DNA of 64,000 bases from an uncultured Lachnospira sp. (GTDB lineage: Bacteria; Bacillota; Clostridia; Lachnospirales; Lachnospiraceae), in assembly GCA_910585095.1 (NCBI GenBank), contig CAJUBU010000004.1:100534-164533 (forward strand). Reading direction: 5' to 3'. Position 1 is the first letter of the stretch; each line of letters starts with the position of its first letter. Positions 43,699 to 52,955 of the stretch are shown here, one piece after another. The translations under genes and the position numbers were made by a program. Under the pieces are notes generated by a model that saw only the letters and a list, made by a program, of their open reading frames with translations, did no database searches and was not told the DNA's origin.

Positions 43699-44626
43699 AG
43701 AAAAAAATTTTGTATCTGTTATTATATATGTTCATAATGCAGAAGAACAAGTAGAGAGATTTATAAAAATGATTATAAATTTATTTGAAAATAATTTTGA
43801 AATGTTTGAGATAATTTGTGTTAATGATGCTTGTTCTGATAGAAGTATGGAGATAATAAAAAAAGTAGCAGAGAATACAGTAAAAACAACTATGTCTATT
43901 TTGAATATGAGTTATTTTCATGGAGTTGAAATGGCAATGAATGCAGGAATAGATTTGTCTATTGGAGATTTTGTCTTTGAATTTGATAATACTCGATTGG
44001 ATTTTTTAGGAGAGGATATCATGCTTGTATATCGTAAATGCTTAGAAGGATTTGATATAGTAAGTGCTTCACCAGATAAAAAAAATAGGATATCATCAAA
44101 ACTCTTTTATAAAATATATGAAAAATATTCTAATGGGAATTATAAGATGACAACAGAGAGCTTTCGTATTTTAAGTCGAAGAGTTATTAACAGGATAATG
44201 AATATGAATAAAACTGTTCCATATCGAAAAGCAATATATGCAAATTGTGGATTGAAAACAGCTCATATAAAATATAAAATTCAAAAAATTATATCTTATG
44301 ACAAAGATAAGGAAGAAAAATTATATAGAAAAAGTTTAGCTGTGGATACTCTTATTTTATTTACGGATGTTGGATATCGTTTTGCAAAGACAATGACCAT
44401 TATTATGATGTTATTAGCAATATTTATGATAAGTTATTCAATTATAATATATTTTGTAAGTACTCCAGTTGCAGGTTGGACAACTATAATTTTATTTTTA
44501 TCAATTGGTTTTTTTGGAGTGTTTGGAGTACTAACTATTATTATAAAATATTTGCAAGTAATCGTAGATTTAGTATTTAAGCGAAAACATTATAGCTTTG
44601 AAAGTATTGAAAAATTAACAAAATAA
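43685..44626 (+). CDS. Membrane GT2 glycosyltransferase (DPM1/GtrB-like)
   Basis: The 313-residue protein has a GT-A fold N-terminus (FVSVIIYVHNAEEQVERF, IICVNDACSDRSMEII, MNAGIDLSIGDFVFEFDNTR) and two C-terminal membrane segments (residues ~230-290). That is the architecture of polyprenyl-phosphate sugar transferases such as GtrB and ArnC. The metal-binding DxD position reads FEFDNT, so the second Asp is not conserved, which may mean altered or lost activity. It probably charges a lipid carrier with a sugar on the inner membrane face. The start may be ATG 43685 or 43688. Confidence 0.75.
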   Translation: MMKNKEKNFVSVIIYVHNAEEQVERFIKMIINLFENNFEMFEIICVNDACSDRSMEIIKKVAENTVKTTMSILNMSYFHGVEMAMNAGIDLSIGDFVFEFDNTRLDFLGEDIMLVYRKCLEGFDIVSASPDKKNRISSKLFYKIYEKYSNGNYKMTTESFRILSRRVINRIMNMNKTVPYRKAIYANCGLKTAHIKYKIQKIISYDKDKEEKLYRKSLAVDTLILFTDVGYRFAKTMTIIMMLLAIFMISYSIIIYFVSTPVAGWTTIILFLSIGFFGVFGVLTIIIKYLQVIVDLVFKRKHYSFESIEKLTK

Positions 44627-44639
44627 AAAGGATATGAAT

Positions 44640-45566
44640 ATGAATGCTTTAGTAGGATATACAGGATTTGTTGGAAGCAATATTTATGCAAAAGGAAAAT
44701 TTGAGTATGTTTTTAATTCAAAAAATATTGACAAAGCATATGGTTTAAGACCAGATTTATTAATATATGCAGGCTTGAGAGCTGAGAAATATTTGGCAAA
44801 TATTTCACCAGAACAAGATATGGAATTGATTTATCAAGCAGAAAAAAATATAAATAAAATTAATCCTAAAAAATTAGTTTTGATTTCAACAGTTGATGTA
44901 TTAAAACAATCAGTAGGTATGGATGAATCAGTTGTAGTTGATACAGATGGCTTGCATGCTTATGGCTTAAATAGATATTGGTTGGAATGTCGTGTGAGAG
45001 AAAATTATCCACAAGCAGTAATTATTAGATTGCCGGGATTGTTTGGTATTAATATTAAAAAAAATTTTATTTATGATTATATTAATATAATTCCTTCTAT
45101 GTTAAAAGAAGATAAATTTATGGAATTATTATCTAAAAATGGTAATTTAAAACAATTTTATAGCTTACAAAAGAGTGGATTTTATAAATGTAAAGTTTTA
45201 AATCAAAGGGAAAAAAGATACTTAAAACAAATTTTTCAATCCATTGGTTTTTCAGCAATTTATTTTACAGATAGTAGAAATAGTTATCAATTTTATCCAT
45301 TAGAACGGTTATGGGATGATATTCAAATTTGTCTATCTAATGGAATATCTTTGTGGCATTGTGCTACAGAACCGATAAATGTAAGTGAACTGTATGAATT
45401 TCTTGAAAAGAAAAAATTTGTTAATGAAATAGTACAAATACCAATACATTATGATTTTAGAACAAAGTATGCAAGTTTATTTGAAGGAAAGAATGGTTAT
45501 ATTTTAAATAAATTGCAAATAATGAATTCTATTGCTGAATTTGTAAAAAATAGTTTGTCATCTTAG
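44640..45566 (+). CDS. NAD-dependent epimerase/dehydratase-like protein
   Basis: The 308-residue protein begins MNALVGYTGFVGSN, a short-chain dehydrogenase-type GxxGxxG nucleotide site. It has LVLISTVDVLK and YGLNRYWLECRVRE, where Tyr and the displaced basic residue stand in for the YxxxK catalytic pair. IRLPGLFG follows in the usual place. The canonical Lys is not evident (YGLNR), so it may not be a normal epimerase. Likely modifies a nucleotide sugar for the island. ATG 44640 is preferred, 8 nt behind AAAAGGA. Confidence 0.65.
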   Translation: MNALVGYTGFVGSNIYAKGKFEYVFNSKNIDKAYGLRPDLLIYAGLRAEKYLANISPEQDMELIYQAEKNINKINPKKLVLISTVDVLKQSVGMDESVVVDTDGLHAYGLNRYWLECRVRENYPQAVIIRLPGLFGINIKKNFIYDYINIIPSMLKEDKFMELLSKNGNLKQFYSLQKSGFYKCKVLNQREKRYLKQIFQSIGFSAIYFTDSRNSYQFYPLERLWDDIQICLSNGISLWHCATEPINVSELYEFLEKKKFVNEIVQIPIHYDFRTKYASLFEGKNGYILNKLQIMNSIAEFVKNSLSS

Positions 45567-45586
45567 TAAAAGGAAAGGTAATTAAA

Positions 45587-46372
45587 ATGAAAAAGTCAAT
45601 ATCAAATATAGCATGGAAGCAGGAAAATGATGAGAAAATGTATCAATTATTACACGATATGGGATATGAAGGTATTGAGATAGCTCCAACAAGAATTTTT
45701 CAGGAAAAACCTTATGAAAGATTAGCCGATGCTAGGCAATGGAAAAAAGAAATAACTCAAAAATATGGATTGAAAATTTCTTCTATGCAGTCTATTTGGC
45801 ATGGAAGAAAGGAAAATTTATTTAATTCTGTAACAGAATATAATAGTTTAATTAAGTACACAAAAAAGGCAATTGATTTTGCCTCAGTAATGGAATGTAA
45901 CAATTTGGTGTTTGGATGCCCTAAAAATCGTTCTGTGGGAGAAGGTAAAAGCAGTAAAAGTGCGATTTCTTTTTTTAAGGAAATAGGAGATTATGCATAT
46001 TTAAAAAAAACTATAATTGGAATGGAAGCCAATCCACCAATTTATAATACAAATTATATTAATACAACACAGGAAGCATTAAACTTAATTGAACAGGTAA
46101 GTTCTAAAGGATTTAAATTAAATCTTGATCTGGGTACTATGATTCACAATAATGAGTCTATTGAGATACTATTTGGTAATATTGATAAAATTAATCATAT
46201 ACATATCAGTGAACCTAATTTGAGAATAATAAAAAAAAGAAAAATTCATCAAGATTTAGTTCCTCTATTACAAGATTATTATAGAGGATTTGTATCAATT
46301 GAAATGAGTGTGCAACATGATATGGATTCTATAAGAAAAGTAATGTTGTATATAAAGGAGGTATTTTCATGA
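45587..46372 (+). CDS. TIM-barrel sugar isomerase/epimerase-like protein
   Basis: The 261-residue protein has the xylose isomerase-like TIM-barrel pattern: SNIAWKQENDEKMYQLLHDMGYEGIEIAP at the start, GMEANPPIYN and LNLDLGTMIHNN in mid-barrel, INHIHISEPN, and GFVSIEMSVQ near the end. The Glu/Asp/His residues at the strand ends fit the divalent metal site of the family. Sugar phosphate isomerase or epimerase activity is inferred. It overlaps the following glycosyltransferase by 4 nt (ATGA). Confidence 0.75.
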   Translation: MKKSISNIAWKQENDEKMYQLLHDMGYEGIEIAPTRIFQEKPYERLADARQWKKEITQKYGLKISSMQSIWHGRKENLFNSVTEYNSLIKYTKKAIDFASVMECNNLVFGCPKNRSVGEGKSSKSAISFFKEIGDYAYLKKTIIGMEANPPIYNTNYINTTQEALNLIEQVSSKGFKLNLDLGTMIHNNESIEILFGNIDKINHIHISEPNLRIIKKRKIHQDLVPLLQDYYRGFVSIEMSVQHDMDSIRKVMLYIKEVFS

Positions 46373-47178
46373 TATATGAAAGACAAACAGGAGTACCTAG
46401 ATTTGAGGCAAATGAATATGAACAAAAAACAAAAGACTATGTGGTTTTAATTCCTATAATCAATGAAGGAAATAGAATTCATAAAGAACTTTTAAGAGCC
46501 TTAAAGTATAATGTTAAAGAATATGCTGATTTAGTTATTTGTGATGGAGACTCTATAGATGGTTGTACTTCAAAAAATAAATTAAAACAGTTAGGTGTTA
46601 ATACATTGCTTGTTAAAAAGGATATAGGAAAACAAGGTGCACAGCTTCGTATGGGATTTTGGTGGGCTTTACAACGTAAATACAAGGGAATTATTACTAT
46701 TGATGGAAATAATAAAGATAGTATTGAAGATGTACCAAAATTTATAAAAAAATTAGAACAAGGTTATGATTTTATACAAGGTTCACGATTTATTAAAGGT
46801 GGAAGGGCAATTAATACACCATTTATTCGAAAGATATCAGTGAAAGTAATTCATGCACCAATTATTTCTTTAACAGCTCACAAAAGATTTACTGATACAA
46901 CAAATGCGTATCGTGCATATTCTGTTAAATACTTGCTTGATGAGAGAGTACAACCTTTAAGAGATATTTTTATGACATATGAATTATTGGCATATTTGTC
47001 GGTTCGGGCTTCTCAAATTGGAATGAAAGTTTGTGAAATTCCTGTTACAAGAGCTTATCCGAGAAAAAGAAAAATACCAACAAAAATTAGTTTTTTTAAG
47101 GGTAATAGTGAATTAATGATGATATTATTAAAAAATATGTTTGGAATTTATAAACCAAAACAGGAGAAAAAATGTTAA
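46369..47178 (+). CDS. GT2 glycosyltransferase (dolichol-phosphate mannosyltransferase-like)
   Basis: The 269-residue protein has YVVLIPIINEGNRIHKELL, DLVICDGDSIDGC, GKQGAQLRMGFWWALQRKYKGIITIDGNNKDSIEDVPKFI and FIQGSRFIKGG, the standard DPM1-like GT2 pattern with the metal-binding Asp in IDGN. It lacks obvious membrane segments. With the membrane GT2 upstream there are two transferases in the island, perhaps charging one carrier lipid and extending it. GGAGG precedes the ATG. Confidence 0.82.
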   Translation: MIYERQTGVPRFEANEYEQKTKDYVVLIPIINEGNRIHKELLRALKYNVKEYADLVICDGDSIDGCTSKNKLKQLGVNTLLVKKDIGKQGAQLRMGFWWALQRKYKGIITIDGNNKDSIEDVPKFIKKLEQGYDFIQGSRFIKGGRAINTPFIRKISVKVIHAPIISLTAHKRFTDTTNAYRAYSVKYLLDERVQPLRDIFMTYELLAYLSVRASQIGMKVCEIPVTRAYPRKRKIPTKISFFKGNSELMMILLKNMFGIYKPKQEKKC

Positions 47179-47513
47179 ATTCAATAAAAAAAAATCAAAA
47201 AGGAATTTTATTGATGTTATTATCAGCTATTTGTGTATGTGTAGGGCAATTGCTTTGGAAAGTGTCGTCAACACTAGGTTTTAAATGGTTGTTAATAGGT
47301 TTTCTATTTTATGGAATAGGTGCATTGATTATGATTATAGCTTATCGCTATGGTAAATTGTCTGTATTGCAACCAATACTTAGCATAAATTATGTTTTAA
47401 GTATAATATTAGCAAAAATTGTTTTGAAAGAAGAAATTACAATTTTAAAGTGTATTGGTATATTATTTATTGTAGTTGGTGTGATTTTAATTGCTGGAGG
47501 TGATGAAGGTTGA
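47172..47513 (+). CDS. SMR/EamA-type small membrane transporter, subunit A (ArnE/F-like)
   Basis: The 113-residue protein has four hydrophobic helices (ILLMLLSAICVCVGQLLW; LLIGFLFYGIGALIMIIAY; LQPILSINYVLSIILAKIVL; IGILFIVVGVILIAGG), as in EmrE-type and ArnE/ArnF proteins. It overlaps its neighbours on both sides, and a second similar gene follows, so the pair probably forms a heterodimer. In the context of DPM-like transferases a polyprenyl-phosphate-sugar flippase is the best guess. Confidence 0.8.
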   Translation: MLNSIKKNQKGILLMLLSAICVCVGQLLWKVSSTLGFKWLLIGFLFYGIGALIMIIAYRYGKLSVLQPILSINYVLSIILAKIVLKEEITILKCIGILFIVVGVILIAGGDEG

Positions 47514-47836
47514 GGTATTATATATTTATTATTTTTATGACTTTTATAGGTTCTATTGCTTCTCTTTTTTTAAAAAAAGCCTCAGATTTAGATGGCATTG
47601 TTACAATAATAAAAGATAAGAATATATATATAGGATGTGGATTATATATTATTTCTGCTGTAATTAATATTTATGTATTACATTATTTGCCTTATTCTGT
47701 TGTTTTACCTTTAACTGCTTTAACTTATGTATGGACAATTATATTGTCATATATATTGCTGAAAGAGGATATATTTTTAAAAAAGATAATAGGTGTATGT
47801 TTTATTTTAGCAGGAGTAGTTATGATTTCTGTATAA
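47510..47836 (+). CDS. SMR/EamA-type small membrane transporter, subunit B (ArnE/F-like)
   Basis: The 108-residue protein has four membrane helices (YYIFIIFMTFIGSIASLFL; IGCGLYIISAVINIYVL; VVLPLTALTYVWTIILSYIL; IGVCFILAGVVMISV). The start is TTG 47510, preceded by a near-perfect GGAGGTGAT ribosome site located inside the previous gene. Overlap with subunit A by 4 nt suggests tightly coupled, equimolar production, as expected for a two-subunit flippase. Confidence 0.78.
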   Translation: MRYYIFIIFMTFIGSIASLFLKKASDLDGIVTIIKDKNIYIGCGLYIISAVINIYVLHYLPYSVVLPLTALTYVWTIILSYILLKEDIFLKKIIGVCFILAGVVMISV

Positions 47837-47897
47837 TATTGAAAATTTAAAAATAATATATATGAAGTAATCAAAAATATAGAGGAGATTTTAAATA

Positions 47898-50800
47898 GTG
47901 TCATATTTTGTGAATAAGATAAAGAATAATAGGTATATTATAGGAATTATAAAACTTGTATTGTCTGTATGTGTATTAATAGTTATAGGACAAGCATTAT
48001 TGATTAATGGATTAGATCCTTTTTATAATTATAAAGATTATAATTATCAGAATGATTTTTCTGAAAAAGAATCAGAAATATTGACATATGAGAAAAATAT
48101 ATCTCAAACTTTTCTTGCAAAAGGCAATATTTTACATAGTATTTATGTTTATTTTGGAAATATAACAGGAGAAGAAATTGATGTTATTATTTCAAATCAA
48201 TCAGGAAATGTAGTTGTTAAAGATGTAATTAGAACTTCTGAATATGTTAATTATACATGGAATAAAATTGAACTAAATAGTATTAAGCTTAAAAAGGGTG
48301 AAACATATACTATTTCTTTTTTATGTGAGAGTGGATTATCTGCATTATATTATAGTCAAGGTACAGCTCCTATTATTTTTGGAAATTGTTATAATAATGA
48401 AAATATATTGAATGGAAATCTTGTTATTGGATTTCAATTTATATATAGATATTTTACAAAGGGAAGTATTTTTGAACTAATATTAAAAGTTGTTTTTTTA
48501 CTTTTTATGAGTAGTATTCTTTGTTATACAGTTTGTAAAATTGAAGATATTTTAAAAATATTTAAGAATATTCCCCAAAAAAGAGGATTTTCTTTATCAT
48601 TATATTTTTCTGTTTCATTAGTTCTTTTATATAATCCTTTGGATGCAATTAGGAATGATGTGACAGAATTCAGTCGTGTAATAGGATCAGGATTAGCCGC
48701 AAATGTTGATGTATTAAGAAGAATTAATAATTTTAAATATTGGTTTATTTTTTTTGCAATAGCATTTGTTTTATTTTATCTATTTTTTAACTATTTTTTA
48801 TATATTCAAAAAAGTGATGAAGCCAAAAAAGTAGAATCATTTATAAATCATTTTATGATTTTGGCAAATTGTAATCTTATCTTACGTTGTATTACATATT
48901 TTAATGATAAAAAAGTAATGTCATATATTTACTATTTTTCGGATTATGTAATTATGCTTGTTTCTATTGTTATAATTGTTTATATAGTATTGAATCTAGA
49001 TAGATATATTTCTTCCGATGATTTTGCAAAACTAATGCTAATGGGAGCTTCATTAAGTTATCCTATAGCTATTTTTGTTGCATTAGAATGGGGGAATGGA
49101 AGAGTTGTGCTTGGTATAATGGCGATTATGATAATGCTAACTTTTATATTGTGTAAAATAGGGAAAGCTTTTATGTTGAAAAACTCTTTTAAATCAATTT
49201 TGTCAGCAGGAGTAATGATATTACCGTTACTTCCTTTTATGACATCAGTATATATTGAGCTAATACATGTATTAAACCAATATAGTATATTTGTGGCTAA
49301 TCCTGCTAAATATTATAAAATTGCAGTTATGTTAGTGTTATTAATAGTAATTGTAATAGCAATTTTTACAATAAGAAAAAGTTATAAATTTATTAAATGG
49401 AAAAAATGGTCATTTCCTTGGTTTATTATAGGAATAACATGTCTTTCGATTCAAATTCCAATTTCCTCAATATATAAACCAGATTTATTTGAAAGTGCTA
49501 ATTATAGTATATTAGTTACTGATTTTCTAAATTATGGAACAATTCCAATTGTAGAACATTATGGTGGACATATGATGACATCAGTTTGGGAAGGTATTAT
49601 ATATGGTTTAATTAATAATGATTATTTAGGTGCAGCAGTATCTCCTTATTCTGCATTACTAACACCAATATTAGCAGTATTATTTTATTATTTAGTTAGT
49701 AAGATTTGGAATGAAAATATGGCATTATTTATTGTACTATTTTTTCCATTTTATGAATTTTGGTCATATTTTGGGTTAGGAATGTTAATATGTTTAGCAG
49801 CAATGTCTTATGTAAGGAAAAATTCTTATTTTCGTGCAATTATATTGTGGGCAGTGTTTATTTGGTGTACAATATATAGATTAGATTTAGGATTTGCATT
49901 TGGATTATCAGTAATTATTTCTTTGGCTATTTATATAATTATTGAAAAGAATTGGAGAGCAATTAAAGAATTAGGATTAACTTTAATTGGTTGGGGAATT
50001 ATTTGTGGATTGATATGGTTTATAATATGTTTTGCTAAAGATATAAATCCTGTAAATAGATTAATTGAGTTTTTAATGATTAGTCTATCAAATCAAAATT
50101 GGGCGTATGAAGGAATAGGTAATACAGAAAACACTTTATTTAGTTGGTCATATATTATAATTCCTTTTTTAATGGTAATTTGTTTACTTTATACTGTTTT
50201 TTCAAAGAAAATGAAAGAAAAATTAGGGAAAGAAAAATGGATATTATTAATGATATTTGGTTGGTCATATTTTGAAAATTTTTCAAGAGGATTAGTTAGA
50301 CATTCTATAGTAGAATTGTATACTTCTGTTGTTTTATGGTGTGCATATATTTTTTTGGCAGTGTTTTTAAGTTATTATAAAAATAATAAAAAATTATTCT
50401 TACCTGTGTTTATGGGTTTTATTCTTTGTAATACTTTATTTATTCAAGATAATAATTATACTGCGGTGTCTATAGCTGATAATGCAGTATCAGCACCAGA
50501 GTCCATTATTGAAAGTTGGAGTTTAGATAGATTTTCTAAGGAAGAAAATGATTGGGCAAGATTATTACAAGATAAATTTACTGCAGATGGTGATACCATT
50601 CCTAATTTTATGACTTATTGGGAACAAATTCAATGCAATCAAGAAGTAGTGGAGAGGGTTAAAATTGAAGAAAATTTGAAAAATTATATAGAGGAATATG
50701 AAGATATTTTAAAAATATTATTAGATAATGATGAAACTTTTATAGATTTTATTAATAAAACATTTATCTACTCTATTATTGGTAAAAAAAATCCAGCTTA

Positions 50801-51989
50801 TGTATCTCAATCCCCATTGCAACTTTCAGGAGAATTTACACAAAAGGAGTTTATAAAGCAAATAGAAGGGGTACCAATAATATTAATGCCAATTGATAGT
50901 GATAATAATGGTTTTTCAAATTCATTAGATGGAATTACAAATGTATATAGAAATTATAAGGTTGCTGAGTACATATATCAAAATTATGTTCCACTTTGTA
51001 AATATAAATCAGATTATGCAGTTTGGTGCATTAAAGAGAGATATAATGAATATAAAGAAAAATTATCTGATAAAATAAAAAGTTTTGATTATTTAGAAAG
51101 ATTAAAAATGTCAGATAAAATAGGATTTGAAAATGTAGCTTTAAGAAATGAAGATGATGGTTCTATAACATTATCCTATACAGGGCAAGATCCAATAGTT
51201 GCAGAATTACAGAATGTTTTTGATCTTTCTGCATATTTTGGAAAGAATATGAAATTAACAATTGAATATGCGACAGATATACCTGGAATAATGCAATTAT
51301 TTTATACAACAGATTTAGGAGAAGATTATACAGGAGATAAAGTTTTTTCCGTTAATATTGAAAATAATGGAATTGCAGAGTTTGTGGTCCCTATTTCACA
51401 ATATTCAAGGCTACGTTTAGATATTCCAGAAAAAAGTATAGTAAATATTAAGTCATTGACAATAAGTTCCATTGTAGAATATATCGATTATGGTTATGAT
51501 GGTCCAATGGTCAATATTGATAGAAATGGAAATGTAATATATCATTATATAAGTGCTTTTCATAATTATAGCATTAGTCAACTTCCAAGGATTTGGGCAG
51601 AAAGTGATAAGAAAAATTCAAATAATAACAAAGTGGTTACAGAACTTTTTAACAAAAATGGGATATATGTATTTCCTCTTGAAAATTTTATTTCAGGAAA
51701 AAATGGTAATTATTTAAAAATATCTGCAATATATGATGGCATTGATACAGGTAAATTGTATGATAATGATGATGAACAAGCAGATGTTACAGTTATTCTT
51801 GGATATTATAATGATAATCAGTTTATCGAGAAATGTAGATATAATATGAATTTCAAAGAAGGTAAGCATGATTATTTGTTACGTTGTAGTACAGATTACT
51901 ATTGGTATCTTAGGAAAATTAATGCAGTAAAAATACAAACAGATGTTATTCTTCACAATGTTGAAATGCAGATTTTAGAAGGGGATTAA
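47898..51989 (+). CDS. Giant GT-C-like membrane protein (1363 residues)
   Basis: TM1 (residues ~14-35) is followed by a beta-rich extracytoplasmic domain of ~150 residues (YTWNKIELNSIKLKKGETYTI). Then there are about 15 or more membrane helices up to roughly residue 845, and a large soluble C-terminal domain (residues ~850-1363) with a further beta-rich end. The loop after a middle helix (DLFESANYSILVTDFLNYGT, then VEHYGGHMM) has the D/E-rich style of GT-C transferase active loops. I infer a lipid-linked sugar transferase acting outside the membrane. No family could be named with certainty. GTG 47898 is 10 nt behind GGAG. Extremely A+T-rich. Confidence 0.6.
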   Translation: MSYFVNKIKNNRYIIGIIKLVLSVCVLIVIGQALLINGLDPFYNYKDYNYQNDFSEKESEILTYEKNISQTFLAKGNILHSIYVYFGNITGEEIDVIISNQSGNVVVKDVIRTSEYVNYTWNKIELNSIKLKKGETYTISFLCESGLSALYYSQGTAPIIFGNCYNNENILNGNLVIGFQFIYRYFTKGSIFELILKVVFLLFMSSILCYTVCKIEDILKIFKNIPQKRGFSLSLYFSVSLVLLYNPLDAIRNDVTEFSRVIGSGLAANVDVLRRINNFKYWFIFFAIAFVLFYLFFNYFLYIQKSDEAKKVESFINHFMILANCNLILRCITYFNDKKVMSYIYYFSDYVIMLVSIVIIVYIVLNLDRYISSDDFAKLMLMGASLSYPIAIFVALEWGNGRVVLGIMAIMIMLTFILCKIGKAFMLKNSFKSILSAGVMILPLLPFMTSVYIELIHVLNQYSIFVANPAKYYKIAVMLVLLIVIVIAIFTIRKSYKFIKWKKWSFPWFIIGITCLSIQIPISSIYKPDLFESANYSILVTDFLNYGTIPIVEHYGGHMMTSVWEGIIYGLINNDYLGAAVSPYSALLTPILAVLFYYLVSKIWNENMALFIVLFFPFYEFWSYFGLGMLICLAAMSYVRKNSYFRAIILWAVFIWCTIYRLDLGFAFGLSVIISLAIYIIIEKNWRAIKELGLTLIGWGIICGLIWFIICFAKDINPVNRLIEFLMISLSNQNWAYEGIGNTENTLFSWSYIIIPFLMVICLLYTVFSKKMKEKLGKEKWILLMIFGWSYFENFSRGLVRHSIVELYTSVVLWCAYIFLAVFLSYYKNNKKLFLPVFMGFILCNTLFIQDNNYTAVSIADNAVSAPESIIESWSLDRFSKEENDWARLLQDKFTADGDTIPNFMTYWEQIQCNQEVVERVKIEENLKNYIEEYEDILKILLDNDETFIDFINKTFIYSIIGKKNPAYVSQSPLQLSGEFTQKEFIKQIEGVPIILMPIDSDNNGFSNSLDGITNVYRNYKVAEYIYQNYVPLCKYKSDYAVWCIKERYNEYKEKLSDKIKSFDYLERLKMSDKIGFENVALRNEDDGSITLSYTGQDPIVAELQNVFDLSAYFGKNMKLTIEYATDIPGIMQLFYTTDLGEDYTGDKVFSVNIENNGIAEFVVPISQYSRLRLDIPEKSIVNIKSLTISSIVEYIDYGYDGPMVNIDRNGNVIYHYISAFHNYSISQLPRIWAESDKKNSNNNKVVTELFNKNGIYVFPLENFISGKNGNYLKISAIYDGIDTGKLYDNDDEQADVTVILGYYNDNQFIEKCRYNMNFKEGKHDYLLRCSTDYYWYLRKINAVKIQTDVILHNVEMQILEGD

Positions 51990-52025
51990 ATGATGTAGTG
52001 TTATATTAAAAATGAGGGCATATAT

Positions 52026-52733
52026 ATGAATAAAGCGTATAGAATTTTAATTGTTGCAGGTGGGTATCTTGATTGTGAATGGGCAGAACAATGGTTAAAA
52101 AAAATGGATATATCTTACTGTATTGCAGCAGACAGAGGTCTTATGTATGTAGATAAATTAGGAATTAAGGTTCATTGCATACTTGGAGATTATGATTCAG
52201 TGGATAAAAAAGCATTAGATAAATATAAAAATAAGGATAGTCATGATTCACAACAGGACTCTTTGTCAAAGAATATGAATATTCTTACATTTCCAACAGA
52301 AAAAGATTACACAGATACACATCTTGCTATTAAAAAAGCAATCCATGTAATAAAAGAAAGAAAAGAGGGTTTTTTTGAAATTTATATTTTAGGCGCAATT
52401 GGCACACGTCTTGACCATACAATGACTAATATTTATTGTATGAATGAGGCGTATGAGGCGGGAATAGATTGTTATATGGTTGATAAATACAATAAAATAT
52501 ATATTTGTGATAAAGAACGACAAATTTTAAAAAAAGAACAGCATGGTTCGTTTGTCTCTATTGTGCCAGTGACCGAAGCTGTTATTTTAACATTGAAAGG
52601 AATGAAATATAATCTCAATCATTTTTATTTAAAACAGGGTGTTAGTATATGTCAAAGTAATGAGATAGCCAAAGAGGCAGCGCAAATCATTGTTGAAAAA
52701 GGAAAAATTATTGTATACGAAACAAGAGATTAA
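52026..52733 (+). CDS. thiN: Thiamine pyrophosphokinase
   Basis: The 235-residue protein has the TPK catalytic pattern: ILIVAGGYLDCEWAE, IAADRGLMYVDKLGI, CILGDYDSVDKKAL, FPTEKDYTDTHLAIKKAI and ILGAIGTRLDHTMTNI. It transfers pyrophosphate from ATP to thiamine to form thiamine diphosphate, required for example by pyruvate-converting enzymes. It follows the glycan island by 36 nt. Its stop codon lies exactly at the junction with a truncated IS3-type transposase. Confidence 0.93.
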   Translation: MNKAYRILIVAGGYLDCEWAEQWLKKMDISYCIAADRGLMYVDKLGIKVHCILGDYDSVDKKALDKYKNKDSHDSQQDSLSKNMNILTFPTEKDYTDTHLAIKKAIHVIKERKEGFFEIYILGAIGTRLDHTMTNIYCMNEAYEAGIDCYMVDKYNKIYICDKERQILKKEQHGSFVSIVPVTEAVILTLKGMKYNLNHFYLKQGVSICQSNEIAKEAAQIIVEKGKIIVYETRD

Positions 52734-52897
52734 AATATGAAATGTTTTATAATTATGACTGGACAGGTGTAAGTATTTCAGAATTTATTGATATATTAAA
52801 TAAATATTTAGTATGGTATAATGAAAAGAGAATTAAAATATCACTTGCAAATATAAGTCCTAGAGAATACCAACAAAAACTTGAATTGATTGTTTGA
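52730..52897 (+). pseudogene. IS3-family (IS150 group) transposase C-terminal remnant
   Basis: Reading in frame from 52730 gives LKYEMFY, then WTGVSISEFIDILNKYLVWYN, EKRIKISLANISPREYQQKL and a stop at 52897. This is the conserved end of IS3-family OrfB (the E of DDE, then YNxxRI and LSPxxY). Everything upstream of about codon 1 of this stretch is missing and replaced by thiN, so the element is truncated at its 5' side. A GC-rich tract TGTCTGCCCCCTTGTCCC at 52915-52932 may be the right terminal repeat. A 51-codon ATG frame at 52742 is open but cannot be functional as a transposase. Confidence 0.8.
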
Positions 52898-52955
52898 TCG
52901 GTTCAAGCTTTTGTCTGCCCCCTTGTCCCATAACAGATCCAATAAATTGAAAGCA

